From contig JAFVSK010000018.1 of the NCBI GenBank assembly GCA_017503785.1, positions 42,079-106,078 of the forward strand: a DNA stretch of 64,000 nucleotides, given 5' to 3'. The notes beneath the pieces were generated by a model that saw only the letters and a program-made list of their open reading frames with translations, was not told the origin of the DNA and did not search any database. This document shows positions 8,643 to 17,786 of this stretch, in pieces. Each line of letters starts with the position of its first letter. Position 1 is the stretch's first letter. Source of the stretch: Clostridia bacterium (GTDB lineage Bacteria > Bacillota > Clostridia > Oscillospirales > Acutalibacteraceae). The position numbers were made by a program, and so were the translations under genes.

Positions 8643-8683
8643 CAAGTAACGTACCGTTTTTGGTGCGTTACTTGTTTTATACT
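8643..8683 (+). promoter_or_regulatory. Cluster operator and promoter, copy 2 (helicase unit), doubling as hairpin
   Basis: Core GTACC-GTTTTT-GGTGC at 8651-8666, -10 TATACT at 8678-8683, first base to -10 distance 27. Here the palindrome is extended outward by CAAGTAAC / GTTACTTG (8643-8650, 8667-8674), giving 13-bp arms with one G-T wobble in RNA, followed by TTTT. The same bases could act as operator for the next unit and terminator for the previous one. Confidence 0.75.
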
Positions 8684-8716
8684 GAGAATACTCTAAAAAA
8701 AGGAGCATACAACGCT

Positions 8717-11700
8717 ATGGCTGAAATGAAAAACGCCCCTGCCGTCGAGCAATTGGACCCTGTTGAGCTTGCCAAAGAAAAGCGGTCGCTGTACCGCCGC
8801 TTTTTCGGGAGTGTAAAGGACGGCGGCGAAGTATTCTCACCCGAGGATATTGACATTGCCATTGAATCGCTGCGATTTGCCCAAATGGATATTCGCGCAC
8901 GTCTGGTGCGGGAGCAGCAGGAAAAAGAAGCCGAGCAGCTGCGTCAAAAAATGGAGCAGGACAAAAAGCGCCGCGAGGCCGCCCAGCTGCGAGCCGCCCG
9001 CCGCGCCCAGCGCCGCCGCGAGCGACTGGCACAGGAAATTGCCACCATGCAGGTGCCGGAGGGGTTTGTGAACGCCTTCGAGGGCGATCACCGCGCCAAC
9101 GTGCATTGCGATTCCATCAGCGATGCGCTGTTCGTGTCGATCGACTCGCTCGGCATGGTGGACATTGAGTTCATCGCCTCCATCACGGGCGAGGAAATGA
9201 AAACCGTAATTGAAACCTTACGCGGCTCCATTTTTCAAAATCCGCTGTTTTGGAACGAATGCTTTTACAAGGGCTGGGAAACGGCCGAGGAATATCTCTC
9301 GGGCAATCTCACTCACAAATACCAGCTGGCCGAGGAGGCCAACGAGCAATTCCCCGGCATCTTTGATGCCAATTTGGAAGCACTCAAGCAGGTGATGAAT
9401 CCCGAACTGGATATTTACGACATTTACATTACGCTGGGCTCGCCCTGGGTACCAACCGATATTATTGACGATTTTATTTTGCACTTGGTGGAATTGGATC
9501 CGGTTGACGGTGTCCCCCCTGCACAGGCCGAACCGTTTTTGGCGCCGGAATATGCCGTGCAGCACGACGATTACACCGGATTTTGGGAAATTCCCGAAAA
9601 AACGCGGTTCCGCAAAAGTCGCGAGCACGGGCGGTTTGAAAGGTTTAATTATTCGGTGTGGGGCACGCCGCGCATGGAAATGCTCACCCTACTGGAAAAC
9701 GTGCTGAACATGAAAACGCTGGCGGTGTTCGACACCAAAGAAGGCAAAAACGGCAAGAAAACGCGCCTGCTCAACCAAGAGGAAACCGTGAAGGTGCTGG
9801 AAAAGCAAAAGGCGCTGGTGGCGGAGTTTCAGTCGTGGGTGTGGCAGGACGAACACCGCCGTAACCGCCTGCAGGGCAGCTATTGCCGCAAGTTCGGCAG
9901 CATTAAACGGCGAGAATTTGACGGTTCTTTTTTGGAGTTCCCCGACATCAACCCCAACATCGAGCTGCGCCCGCATCAGAAAAACTCCGTGGCACGCATT
10001 ATCTTTTCCCCCAACACGCTGCTCGCGCACGACGTGGGTGCCGGCAAAACCTTCACCATGATCGCCGCCGGCATGGAGCTGCGCCGTTTGGGTAAAAGTC
10101 AAAAAAACATGTATGTGATCCCCAACAACATTATGCCGCAATGGGTGCAGATGTTTCATACCATGTATCCCGATGCCAAGCTGCTGACGATTACCAACAA
10201 AAACTTTAATCAAAAAAAGCGCTACGCCACCCTGAAGCTCATCATGGATGAGGATTTTGATGCCATTCTCATCACCTACAGCTGCTTTGATATGCTTTCG
10301 CTTTCCAAAAAATATTATAAAGACTTGTATCTCAAGCAGCTGGAACGGCTGGAAAAGGCTCGCGAGAAAAATCCCAGCAAATCCATTGCCGGTAACCGCG
10401 CCCGCGTGCTTGAGCTGCTGGACAAACTGGAGGAGGATGCCGTGAACAGCGTGTGCGAGATCCCCTTTGACGATCTGGGCATCAACACGCTGTTCGTGGA
10501 CGAAGCACACAACTACAAGAACGTATCGGTTGCCTCACGCATCACGCGCGTGCGCGGCATCAGCACCGTCGGCTCCAAAAAATGCGACGGTATGATGGAT
10601 AAGATCCACTGCGTACAGCGGCAGAACAACGGCGGCCGTGTGGTGCTGGCTACGGGCACGCCCATCACCAACTCCATCACCGACCTGTTCGTCATGCAAA
10701 AGTATTTGCAGGAGGGCGAGCTGGAATTTATGGGAATTCACACCTTTGATGCTTGGGTGGGTATGTTCGGCAAAAAAACCACCGAATTTGAAATTGACGT
10801 GGACACCAACAGCTACCGTTTGGCCACGCGCTTTTCGCGGTTTTACAACGTGCCCGAGCTCACGGCGGTGCTTTCGTCCATTGCCGATTTTTATCACATT
10901 GACCAGTCGGACGGTCTGCCCCGTTTTGACGGCTACACCGACATCGTGCGTGTGGGTGATCAGGATTTTAAGGAGTTTTTGGCCGACATTTCCACCCGTG
11001 CCGACGACGTGCGCAACAAGCGCGTGGAGCCCAAGGTGGACAACCTTTTGAAGATCACCACCGATGGCCGCAAGGCGGCGCTGGATATGCGTTTGATCGA
11101 CATGGTGTACGGCTTGAGTCCCGATTCCAAGGTGTTTCAGTGTGCACGGCAGGTGGTGGATATTTATGAAAAAACGCGCGACCAAAAACGAATTCAAATG
11201 GTGTTTTGCGACACCTCCACCCCCAAGCTCAGCTTCAATTTGTACGACGAGCTGAAGAAGATCCTCATAGCCATGGGGATCCCCGAAAACGAGATCGCCT
11301 TCATTCACGACGCCGACAACGAGGCCAAAAAGCGCTTGCTGTTCAGCGACCTGCAAAAGGGCTTGATCTCGGTGGTGGTGGGCTCTACCTTTAAAATGGG
11401 CTTGGGCGTGAACGTTCAGGAGCGCCTGTGCGCCCTACATCATCTGGACGTGCCGTGGCGCCCTGCCGATATGGTGCAGCGCGAGGGGCGTATTCTGCGC
11501 CAGGGTAACCGCTGCGAGGAGGTGCAGATCTTCCGCTATATCACCCGCGGCAGCTTCGACGCCTATTCGTGGCAGCTGCTGGAATCGAAGCAGAAATTTA
11601 TCAGCCAGATCCTCTCGGGCCGCGCCGTGGTGCGTGAGGGTGACGATGTGGATGAAAGCGTGCTCTCCTATGCCGAGGTAAAGGCGTTGGCGGTGGGTAA

Positions 11701-12346
11701 TCCGCTCATTAAAGAGCGTGTGGAGCAACTGAACGAGTTGGACAAGTACCGTATTCTGCAGCGCGATTATCAGAACGATTTGCGAAACAAGGAGCGCCGC
11801 CTGCGCGAGCTGCCGCAGCTGATTGAAGATCAGAAAAAGCGCATTCACGATACCGAGCTGGATATTGCCTTTTATCAGCAGCACGGCAACAACTACGAGG
11901 AGATGTCCTACGAGGAGCAAAAGGCCATTCGCGATGCGATTTACGCGGCAGTGAAAACGCATATCGGTAAGCGTGTTTCCAAGCAGGTGCTCACCTACCA
12001 GGGCTTCAGCGTGGTGGTGCCCGAGGGTATGCAGCCCAAGCTCGCCAAAAAGAGCGACGACGAGGACGCGGGCGAAAAGGTGTCCTACGTGTTTGTGAAG
12101 CGCAACGGCTCATATTACATGGAGGTACAAAGCTGCTCCGGTATTACCAAGCGCTTGAACAATCTGCTGGACGGCTTGGTGCACGAGAAACGACGCCGCA
12201 AGGAAGGCCTGCAGGATCTGCTGTGCCAAAAGGCCGCTATTGAAGAAGCACTGCAGCTGCAGGGCAACGATTACGCACTCAAAATCGAGCAGCTGATGAG
12301 TCGTCTTGAGGAAATTGATTACGAATTGGGAGTGATGAGCGCATGA
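8717..12346 (+). CDS. Large SNF2-like superfamily II helicase/translocase
   Basis: 1209 residues. A charged coiled-coil-like segment spans about residues 70-115 (EQQEKEAEQLRQKM). Helicase motifs: AHDVGAGKTFTM (Lys444), DEAHNYKN (Asp595-His598), ATGTPITNS, and C-terminal GLGVNVQ, DVPWRPADMVQREGRILRQGN. It resembles the helicase half of the very large helicase-methylase proteins of integrative elements and phage DarB, but no methylase NPPY-type motif is present. Coiled coil again near residues 1020-1050. Start is placed at 8717, after the promoter and AAAGGAG (spacing a little long). Stop overlaps the MoxR start by 4 bp. Confidence 0.9.
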   Translation: MAEMKNAPAVEQLDPVELAKEKRSLYRRFFGSVKDGGEVFSPEDIDIAIESLRFAQMDIRARLVREQQEKEAEQLRQKMEQDKKRREAAQLRAARRAQRRRERLAQEIATMQVPEGFVNAFEGDHRANVHCDSISDALFVSIDSLGMVDIEFIASITGEEMKTVIETLRGSIFQNPLFWNECFYKGWETAEEYLSGNLTHKYQLAEEANEQFPGIFDANLEALKQVMNPELDIYDIYITLGSPWVPTDIIDDFILHLVELDPVDGVPPAQAEPFLAPEYAVQHDDYTGFWEIPEKTRFRKSREHGRFERFNYSVWGTPRMEMLTLLENVLNMKTLAVFDTKEGKNGKKTRLLNQEETVKVLEKQKALVAEFQSWVWQDEHRRNRLQGSYCRKFGSIKRREFDGSFLEFPDINPNIELRPHQKNSVARIIFSPNTLLAHDVGAGKTFTMIAAGMELRRLGKSQKNMYVIPNNIMPQWVQMFHTMYPDAKLLTITNKNFNQKKRYATLKLIMDEDFDAILITYSCFDMLSLSKKYYKDLYLKQLERLEKAREKNPSKSIAGNRARVLELLDKLEEDAVNSVCEIPFDDLGINTLFVDEAHNYKNVSVASRITRVRGISTVGSKKCDGMMDKIHCVQRQNNGGRVVLATGTPITNSITDLFVMQKYLQEGELEFMGIHTFDAWVGMFGKKTTEFEIDVDTNSYRLATRFSRFYNVPELTAVLSSIADFYHIDQSDGLPRFDGYTDIVRVGDQDFKEFLADISTRADDVRNKRVEPKVDNLLKITTDGRKAALDMRLIDMVYGLSPDSKVFQCARQVVDIYEKTRDQKRIQMVFCDTSTPKLSFNLYDELKKILIAMGIPENEIAFIHDADNEAKKRLLFSDLQKGLISVVVGSTFKMGLGVNVQERLCALHHLDVPWRPADMVQREGRILRQGNRCEEVQIFRYITRGSFDAYSWQLLESKQKFISQILSGRAVVREGDDVDESVLSYAEVKALAVGNPLIKERVEQLNELDKYRILQRDYQNDLRNKERRLRELPQLIEDQKKRIHDTELDIAFYQQHGNNYEEMSYEEQKAIRDAIYAAVKTHIGKRVSKQVLTYQGFSVVVPEGMQPKLAKKSDDEDAGEKVSYVFVKRNGSYYMEVQSCSGITKRLNNLLDGLVHEKRRRKEGLQDLLCQKAAIEEALQLQGNDYALKIEQLMSRLEEIDYELGVMSA

Positions 12347-13455
12347 AAGACGTAGCAAGCAACATACCTGCCCTTTCGGTGGAGGCAACCATCAGCGCCT
12401 TGACCGATGCCTATTGCGCGGTGATCGGTGAGGGGCGCTCGCCCAAGGTGTTGCCCTCGGTGATGCTGTGGGGGCCGCCCGGTGTGGGTAAATCGCAAGC
12501 GATTCGGCAGATCGGCAAAAACATTGAGGAGCGCACCCACAAGCGGGTGTGCCTTACCGACGTGCGCCTGCTGCTGTTTAATCCCATTGACCTGCGCGGT
12601 ATTCCCACCGCCAACGCCGACAAAACGCTGGCGATCTGGCTGAAGCCGCAGATCTTTCAAATGGATCCCGCCGAGGACGTGGTGAACATTCTGTTTTTGG
12701 ATGAGATCTCCGCGGCACCGCAATCGGTGCAGGCGGCAGCTTATCAGATCACGCTTGACCGCGTGGTAGGTGAGCACAAGCTACCCGACAACTGCATCGT
12801 CATTGCGGCCGGCAACCGCGTGACTGATAAATCCGTGGCGTTTAAGATGCCCAAGGCATTGGCCAACCGTTTGCTGCACATTGAAATTAAGGGCAGCTTT
12901 GAATCGTGGCTGGGATGGGCGGCAAGCGCCGGCGTGAACGAAAAGGTGATGGGCTTTTTGGCCTATTCCCCCGACACGCTGTTTAATTTTGATGCTTCCG
13001 GCGACGATCTGGCCTTTGCCACGCCCCGTTCGTGGGAAATGGTGAGCAACCTTTTGAATAACGTGTCGGAGGATGTGGAAGCCATGCTGCCGATGATCAG
13101 CGGCTTGGTGGGACTGGGCACGGCCACACTGTTTGCGGCCTTTTGCCGCAATGGCACGCTGCCGCGCGTGAAGAACATTTTTAACGGTACCGAGCAAAAT
13201 TTTCCCGAGCATCCCGACGTGCTGTATTCGGTGCTGCTTTCCATGGTGTCGTATGCCAAGGAGCACAAGGACGACGTGGCGCAAATCCGCCATTCGCTGG
13301 CCTACGCCGCCAAGTTCCCGCCCGATTACGTGGCCTACCTGCTGAAAAACTACGCAGCCTTTGGCAACGATTACCAACGCTTCCTGAGCACTCTGCCCGA
13401 ATATCATCAGTTAACGCAAAAGTGTGGTGTTCTACGCAATGGCGAACTCCGTTAA
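12343..13455 (+). CDS. MoxR-family AAA+ ATPase
   Basis: 370 residues. Walker A GPPGVGKS (Lys50), Walker B ILFLDEIS (Asp120-Glu121), sensor-1 VIAAGNRVTD, arginine region ANRLLHIEI. MoxR ATPases act as chaperones for VWA-domain partners, often inserting metal or driving conformational change. ATGA overlap with the helicase stop and a 17-bp overlap with the VWA gene downstream make a tightly coupled trio. Confidence 0.92.
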   Translation: MKDVASNIPALSVEATISALTDAYCAVIGEGRSPKVLPSVMLWGPPGVGKSQAIRQIGKNIEERTHKRVCLTDVRLLLFNPIDLRGIPTANADKTLAIWLKPQIFQMDPAEDVVNILFLDEISAAPQSVQAAAYQITLDRVVGEHKLPDNCIVIAAGNRVTDKSVAFKMPKALANRLLHIEIKGSFESWLGWAASAGVNEKVMGFLAYSPDTLFNFDASGDDLAFATPRSWEMVSNLLNNVSEDVEAMLPMISGLVGLGTATLFAAFCRNGTLPRVKNIFNGTEQNFPEHPDVLYSVLLSMVSYAKEHKDDVAQIRHSLAYAAKFPPDYVAYLLKNYAAFGNDYQRFLSTLPEYHQLTQKCGVLRNGELR

Positions 13456-14929
13456 CGAGCAGCGCGCCAACAAGCGCCTGCTCGGCGCCAAAATGGCGCT
13501 GCTGAACACGTATCCGTTTTACGCGCTGCTGCTGACACATATCACCTTCGTGCCCGACAGCACCTGCCGACAGATCGCCTGTCGAAACGATTCCATTCGG
13601 TACAACCCCGAATTCATTGATACCCTTACCGAGGAGGAACTGAACTTCGTACTAATGCACCAGGTGCTGCACTTGGCGCTGGGGCATCCCTTCCGCACGC
13701 AGGTGGGCTACGATCTGAAAAAATACGATCTGGCCTGCGATATCGTGGTGAATTCCAATATTTTCAATTCCATGAACTACTATGACGATCAGTTTGAGAT
13801 CACCTTTCCGCATTTGGGAACGCCACCGAACCGCGCTCCCGACGGACAGGCCGGCTATTGCTTGGACGTGGATCAGGTGTATCGCCAGCTGATGCAGCTG
13901 CCTGCTGATGCCTCGCCGCAGCTAACCGTGAAAGGGCCTGAGTGCGACGAGGAGGACAGCCTTGCGGGTGCATCGGACGAGCCAAGCTCCGACACACAGG
14001 AGTCCAACAGGCAACAGCGCAGCGACGACGAGCAGGATGACGGTGACGGCGAAGATAACGGCAAGGGTAGCAGCAAGGACAGCGGTGGCGACAACGATGA
14101 GGAGAATGAGGAGGCAGAACTGCAGGAGCTGATTCGTTCCATTAAACAAAAAACGGCCGAACGGGCAGAAACGCTGAAGCAAGTAAAGCCGCCCCCAAAA
14201 CCGCGGCCCACCCCGCAGTTTGACGATCACACCTATTGGGACGGCGAAAACGAAAACGAGCTGATTCCCCCCTCTGCCAAATGGCTGTCACGTTGTCTGA
14301 ACGCCGGAGAAGCCTTGTCCTCGGCCCTGCGCAGCTGGGGGCAGTTCCCGGCCGGCGTGAAGCGGCGCATCGACAGTATCAAAACCCCGCTGTTGGATTG
14401 GCGCACCATTTTAAACGATTTCGTGCAAGAGGAGATTACCGACTACTCGTTCTCGCCGCCCGATAAGCGACTGCAGGAATGTCCGTTCTTCCTGCCCGAT
14501 TTTAACGAGGTGAGCGACATGGTGAAAAACGTGCTGTTCATGATCGACACCTCGGCTTCCATGGATGAAGAAGCTGTGACACAGTGCTACAGCGAGATCT
14601 ATCACGCCATTTTGCAATTTAACGGCCGCCTGCAGGGGATGCTGGGCTTCTTCGATTCCGAAGTGTCAAAGCCGGTGCCGTTTGCCGATCTGGAGGAGTT
14701 TCAAATCATCACCCCTCGCGGCGGCGGTGGCACCAGCTTTCAAGCTGTGTTTGATTACGTGCGCACAAATATGACCGACGAGCCGCCTGCCAGCATGATC
14801 ATCCTGAGCGACGGCGAATGTGATTATCCTCCCGAGTCGGCGGCACAGGGAATTCCCGTGCTGTGGGTCATTGACAATCTCGACTACACGCCACCGTGGG
14901 GAAAAGTTGCACGACTGATAAAAACGTGA
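13439..14929 (+). CDS. Metallopeptidase-like plus VWA-like protein (DUF2201 type), MoxR partner
   Basis: 496 residues. The N-terminal domain has VLMHQVLHLALGHPF, a zincin-like helix in which the usual HExxH is HQxxH (His74, Gln75, His78), so peptidase chemistry is doubtful. A long acidic Ser/Asp/Glu linker covers about residues 175-230. The C-terminal VWA-like domain has FMIDTSASMD (Asp370), a MIDAS metal site of DxSxS type. This is the partner expected for the MoxR ATPase upstream. ATG at 13439 is chosen inside the MoxR 3' end; no clear ribosome site, so re-initiation is likely. The stop overlaps the left arm of the next operator. Confidence 0.85.
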   Translation: MANSVNEQRANKRLLGAKMALLNTYPFYALLLTHITFVPDSTCRQIACRNDSIRYNPEFIDTLTEEELNFVLMHQVLHLALGHPFRTQVGYDLKKYDLACDIVVNSNIFNSMNYYDDQFEITFPHLGTPPNRAPDGQAGYCLDVDQVYRQLMQLPADASPQLTVKGPECDEEDSLAGASDEPSSDTQESNRQQRSDDEQDDGDGEDNGKGSSKDSGGDNDEENEEAELQELIRSIKQKTAERAETLKQVKPPPKPRPTPQFDDHTYWDGENENELIPPSAKWLSRCLNAGEALSSALRSWGQFPAGVKRRIDSIKTPLLDWRTILNDFVQEEITDYSFSPPDKRLQECPFFLPDFNEVSDMVKNVLFMIDTSASMDEEAVTQCYSEIYHAILQFNGRLQGMLGFFDSEVSKPVPFADLEEFQIITPRGGGGTSFQAVFDYVRTNMTDEPPASMIILSDGECDYPPESAAQGIPVLWVIDNLDYTPPWGKVARLIKT

Positions 14930-14958
14930 CGATTTCGGTACGCAACCTTTGGTAAAGT
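14926..14958 (+). promoter_or_regulatory. Cluster operator and promoter, copy 3 (ligase unit)
   Basis: GTGAC-GATTTC-GGTAC at 14926-14941, one mismatch in the left arm, which overlaps the stop codon of the VWA gene. -10-like TAAAGT at 14953-14958, 27 nt from the first base of the repeat. The leader to the ATG is short. No -35 hexamer at the usual place (CGATTT). Confidence 0.65.
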
Positions 14959-14980
14959 ACCGTTGTAAGGAGATGAGTAT

Positions 14981-16936
14981 ATGAATCAATTGGAAAAAAT
15001 GCGCGAGCTGGTCGATGCTATCAACAGCGCCGATACCGCCTATTATCAACACGACGAGCCCTCGCTTACCGACCGCGCCTACGACGAGCTGGTGCTGGAG
15101 TTGACCATGCTGGAGAAAATTACCGGAGTGCATTTTTCCGACTCGCCCATCGGCAAGGTTCCTGCCGATACCAAAACCGAGCTGGAAACCGTGCGCCATT
15201 CCAAGCCGATGCTTTCGTGCAATAAAACCAAGGACGTGAACGACCTGGTGCTGTTTGCCAAGCGCAAGGATTGCCTGCTCACTTGGAAGATGGACGGCTT
15301 GACCCTGGTGCTGCGCTACAAGCAGGGCAAGCTGGTACAGGCGATCACCCGCGGCAAGGACGGTCTGGTTGGCGAGGACGTTACCCATACCGTGCGCGAA
15401 ATGCGCAACGTGCCCTCGCACGTGCCGTGCAAGGACGATTTTGAGGTGCGCGGCGAGGGCGTGGTGTCGTGGGAGGATTATAAGATCCTCACCAAGCTGG
15501 ACGACAAAAGCTCTCACCCACGCAGCATGGCGGCCGGCGCGGTGCGCAGCTTCGTGGCAGATCTCGGCAAGCTCAATCACTTGGATTTCTTTGCCTTTGA
15601 GCTCATCAAGGAGGAACATGAGCCGCCCACCAAGCTGGAGCAGCTGGCCTTTTTAAAGGACAACGGCTTCGACGTGGTGGAATATCTGGAGGTGTATGCC
15701 GACGAGAAGGCCAGCGCCATTATCGATCTGCTGGAGCAGTGGACACCCGAGGATTACGCGTATCCGGTCGACGGCATCGTTGCCGAGTACAACGACATTG
15801 CGTTCGGCCGCTCGCTGGGGGCTACTGCCCACCATGAAAAACGTATGTTGGCGCTGAAATGGCAGGACGAGCTGAAGGAAACCACGTTTCGCGGCGTGGA
15901 GCTGCACACCACGCGCAGCGGTAAGGTGAGCATTGTTGGTGTTTTCGATGAGGTCACCATCGACGGCACCAAGTTTCACCGCGCCAATTTGCACAATCTG
16001 AGCACCTTTGAGTCCTACCGCTTTGGCGTGGGCGACACAATCACCGTGTATAAGGCCAACAAGATCGTTCCGCAGATCGCCCAAAACAAAATGCTCAGCG
16101 GCACCTACGTGCTGCCGCGCTTTTGCCCGAGCTGCGGCGAGGAGCTGACGGTGCAGACCTCACTCTCCGGCGTGCGTAACTTGTATTGCCCCAACGAAGC
16201 CTGCGTGGCACGCAACGCCAACCGCATTGCCGCCTATTGCGGGGCGATGGGCATTCACGGCATTTCGGCTTCGGTGGCCGAAAATATGGTGGCCTATGGG
16301 TGGATCAACCATTTCAAAGACCTGTATCATCTGGAGCTGTACCGCGAGGAGATCGCCAACACGCCCGGCTTTGGTGCCGACTGGTATTCCCGTATTCACG
16401 AGGCAATCGAAAGCGCGCGCACTCCCTATATGTCGCAGTTTTTGCAGGGCTTGGGTATTCCCGCTGTGGGCACCGACGCGGCACTTCGTCTGCACGAATA
16501 TTATAACGGGTCGATGACCGATTTGGAAAAGGCGGCGAAAAAGAAGTTTGCGTTTTCGCATATTGAGGGAATCTCTCCCCGCGCCGAGGCGGCCCTTCAC
16601 GAATGGTTCGGCAATCCCGCCAACCTGAACATGCTGCACGAGCTGATGACCGAGCTTCAGTTTTCGGGAGTAGTGCCGAAAAAAATCACTGCCAAAAACC
16701 CCTTCCATGCAGCGAAGGTGGCGCTTTCGGGTGTGTATAAGACGCTGGACAAAAACGGCATGGCTGAGCTGCTGAAATCGCTGGGCGCTTTGGTGAGCAA
16801 GGAGATCACGGAGGAAACCGAGTTCTTTATCTACGGCGATATGCCCAACAGCAAGCTGGTGAGCCAAGCCATAAAGCAAGGCACCACCATGATGAGCGAG
16901 GAAAAATTCGCCGAAATGCTGGAGCAAGAGCTGTGA
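14981..16936 (+). CDS. ligA: NAD+-dependent DNA ligase, cluster-encoded
   Basis: 651 residues, near the usual length. Adenylation motif WKMDGLTLVL with Lys103 as the AMP-accepting residue, RGEGVVSW and DGIVAEYND motifs, OB region, four-Cys zinc finger (CPSCGEEL, then CPNEAC), HhH region near residue 450, and a C-terminal BRCT-like domain (VALSGVYKTLDKNGM). Ligase seals nicks in duplex DNA. Its position inside an operator-controlled cluster suggests that it is an accessory ligase, with a housekeeping ligA presumably elsewhere; that cannot be seen here. Start follows AAGGAGATGAGTAT. Confidence 0.93.
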   Translation: MNQLEKMRELVDAINSADTAYYQHDEPSLTDRAYDELVLELTMLEKITGVHFSDSPIGKVPADTKTELETVRHSKPMLSCNKTKDVNDLVLFAKRKDCLLTWKMDGLTLVLRYKQGKLVQAITRGKDGLVGEDVTHTVREMRNVPSHVPCKDDFEVRGEGVVSWEDYKILTKLDDKSSHPRSMAAGAVRSFVADLGKLNHLDFFAFELIKEEHEPPTKLEQLAFLKDNGFDVVEYLEVYADEKASAIIDLLEQWTPEDYAYPVDGIVAEYNDIAFGRSLGATAHHEKRMLALKWQDELKETTFRGVELHTTRSGKVSIVGVFDEVTIDGTKFHRANLHNLSTFESYRFGVGDTITVYKANKIVPQIAQNKMLSGTYVLPRFCPSCGEELTVQTSLSGVRNLYCPNEACVARNANRIAAYCGAMGIHGISASVAENMVAYGWINHFKDLYHLELYREEIANTPGFGADWYSRIHEAIESARTPYMSQFLQGLGIPAVGTDAALRLHEYYNGSMTDLEKAAKKKFAFSHIEGISPRAEAALHEWFGNPANLNMLHELMTELQFSGVVPKKITAKNPFHAAKVALSGVYKTLDKNGMAELLKSLGALVSKEITEETEFFIYGDMPNSKLVSQAIKQGTTMMSEEKFAEMLEQEL

Positions 16937-17718
16937 TACTCCGCATCAAGGCGCTCACCGTTGAAGAAAACGGTAAGCTCGTTGTAGCCCGCACGTTCGA
17001 CGGCGATCTTGCCGTGATTACGGGAGATACGTGTGCGCTCACGCAAGCGGTGCTGGCGGCTGTGCTCGGATACACAGCCCCCGCCTACTCTGCTGCCGTG
17101 CGGTTTTCGGCCGAAGTACAGGGTGATATTCTCTTTCACGTGAGCGGCAACAACACAAACGGTCATGCTGCGTTTTACCTGCAGGCGCACGACACCGACG
17201 GCAAGGACTGCACCGCCGCCTATCGGGAGGCGCTGCAGCAAAGTGCCGAGGAGGCTTCGGCGAACTGCTTTTTGAGCGACGAGCGACAACGGTATCCGCA
17301 ACGGCTGTTTCGGTATAAACACATCGACCGTTTCTTCTCCCGCGACACGTTTGCCGCGCGCACCGACGGTTTGGGTGTGACCCGCTGCTTTCGGGCGTTT
17401 TTGCGGCGCTATATCCGCGACTTCCGGCCACGGCCGCTGCCAAACGGCAAGCTATGGGTGCAGCTGCGGCCCGACGGCCGCTTCACACTGAACACCGAGC
17501 ACGGCGAAGCCGCCCCCGCTCCCACCAAGGAAACGCGCGTGCTATACCGCTATCTCTGTTTTTTGATTTTGGCCGATTTTTGGCAGCAGGCCGAACAGCA
17601 ACGGAATTTCCATCGCAGCGTTAAGCCCTTACTGGTGTGCGGGGCGCCACAGCAGGCGGCCGCCCTCGCGGCTGCCACACCGCCCGACCGTCAGGTGTTT
17701 TTATTGCTGGCCGGCTAG
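16933..17718 (+). CDS. Unknown protein downstream of the cluster ligase
   Basis: 261 residues, not recognised. Starts with GTG overlapping the ligase stop by 4 bp (GTGA). It begins with beta-rich sequence, has an Arg/Phe-rich middle (residues 115-165, for example FRAFLRRYIRDFRPRPLP) that could contact nucleic acid, and ends hydrophobic (QVFLLLAG). No signal peptide and no catalytic motif visible. Its only clue is obligate coupling to the ligase. Confidence 0.75.
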   Translation: MILRIKALTVEENGKLVVARTFDGDLAVITGDTCALTQAVLAAVLGYTAPAYSAAVRFSAEVQGDILFHVSGNNTNGHAAFYLQAHDTDGKDCTAAYREALQQSAEEASANCFLSDERQRYPQRLFRYKHIDRFFSRDTFAARTDGLGVTRCFRAFLRRYIRDFRPRPLPNGKLWVQLRPDGRFTLNTEHGEAAPAPTKETRVLYRYLCFLILADFWQQAEQQRNFHRSVKPLLVCGAPQQAAALAAATPPDRQVFLLLAG

Positions 17719-17721
17719 TTG

Positions 17722-17755
17722 TGTACCACTTTCGGTACATCGCGCCGTATATACT
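17722..17755 (+). promoter_or_regulatory. Cluster operator and promoter, copy 4 (winged-helix unit)
   Basis: The most symmetrical copy: TGTACC-ACTTTC-GGTACA at 17722-17739, -10 TATACT at 17750-17755. The GTACC first base (17723) is 27 nt before the -10. It begins four bases after the stop of the previous gene. At the -35 position the sequence is CACTTT. Confidence 0.75.
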
Positions 17756-17786
17756 GGGGATACATTAACAATAAGGAGTGTGCTTA

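Noticed and set aside
8717-12346. Helicase-methylase fusion (DarB-like)
   Set aside because: No SAM-binding or NPPY-type motif was found; only the helicase part is present.
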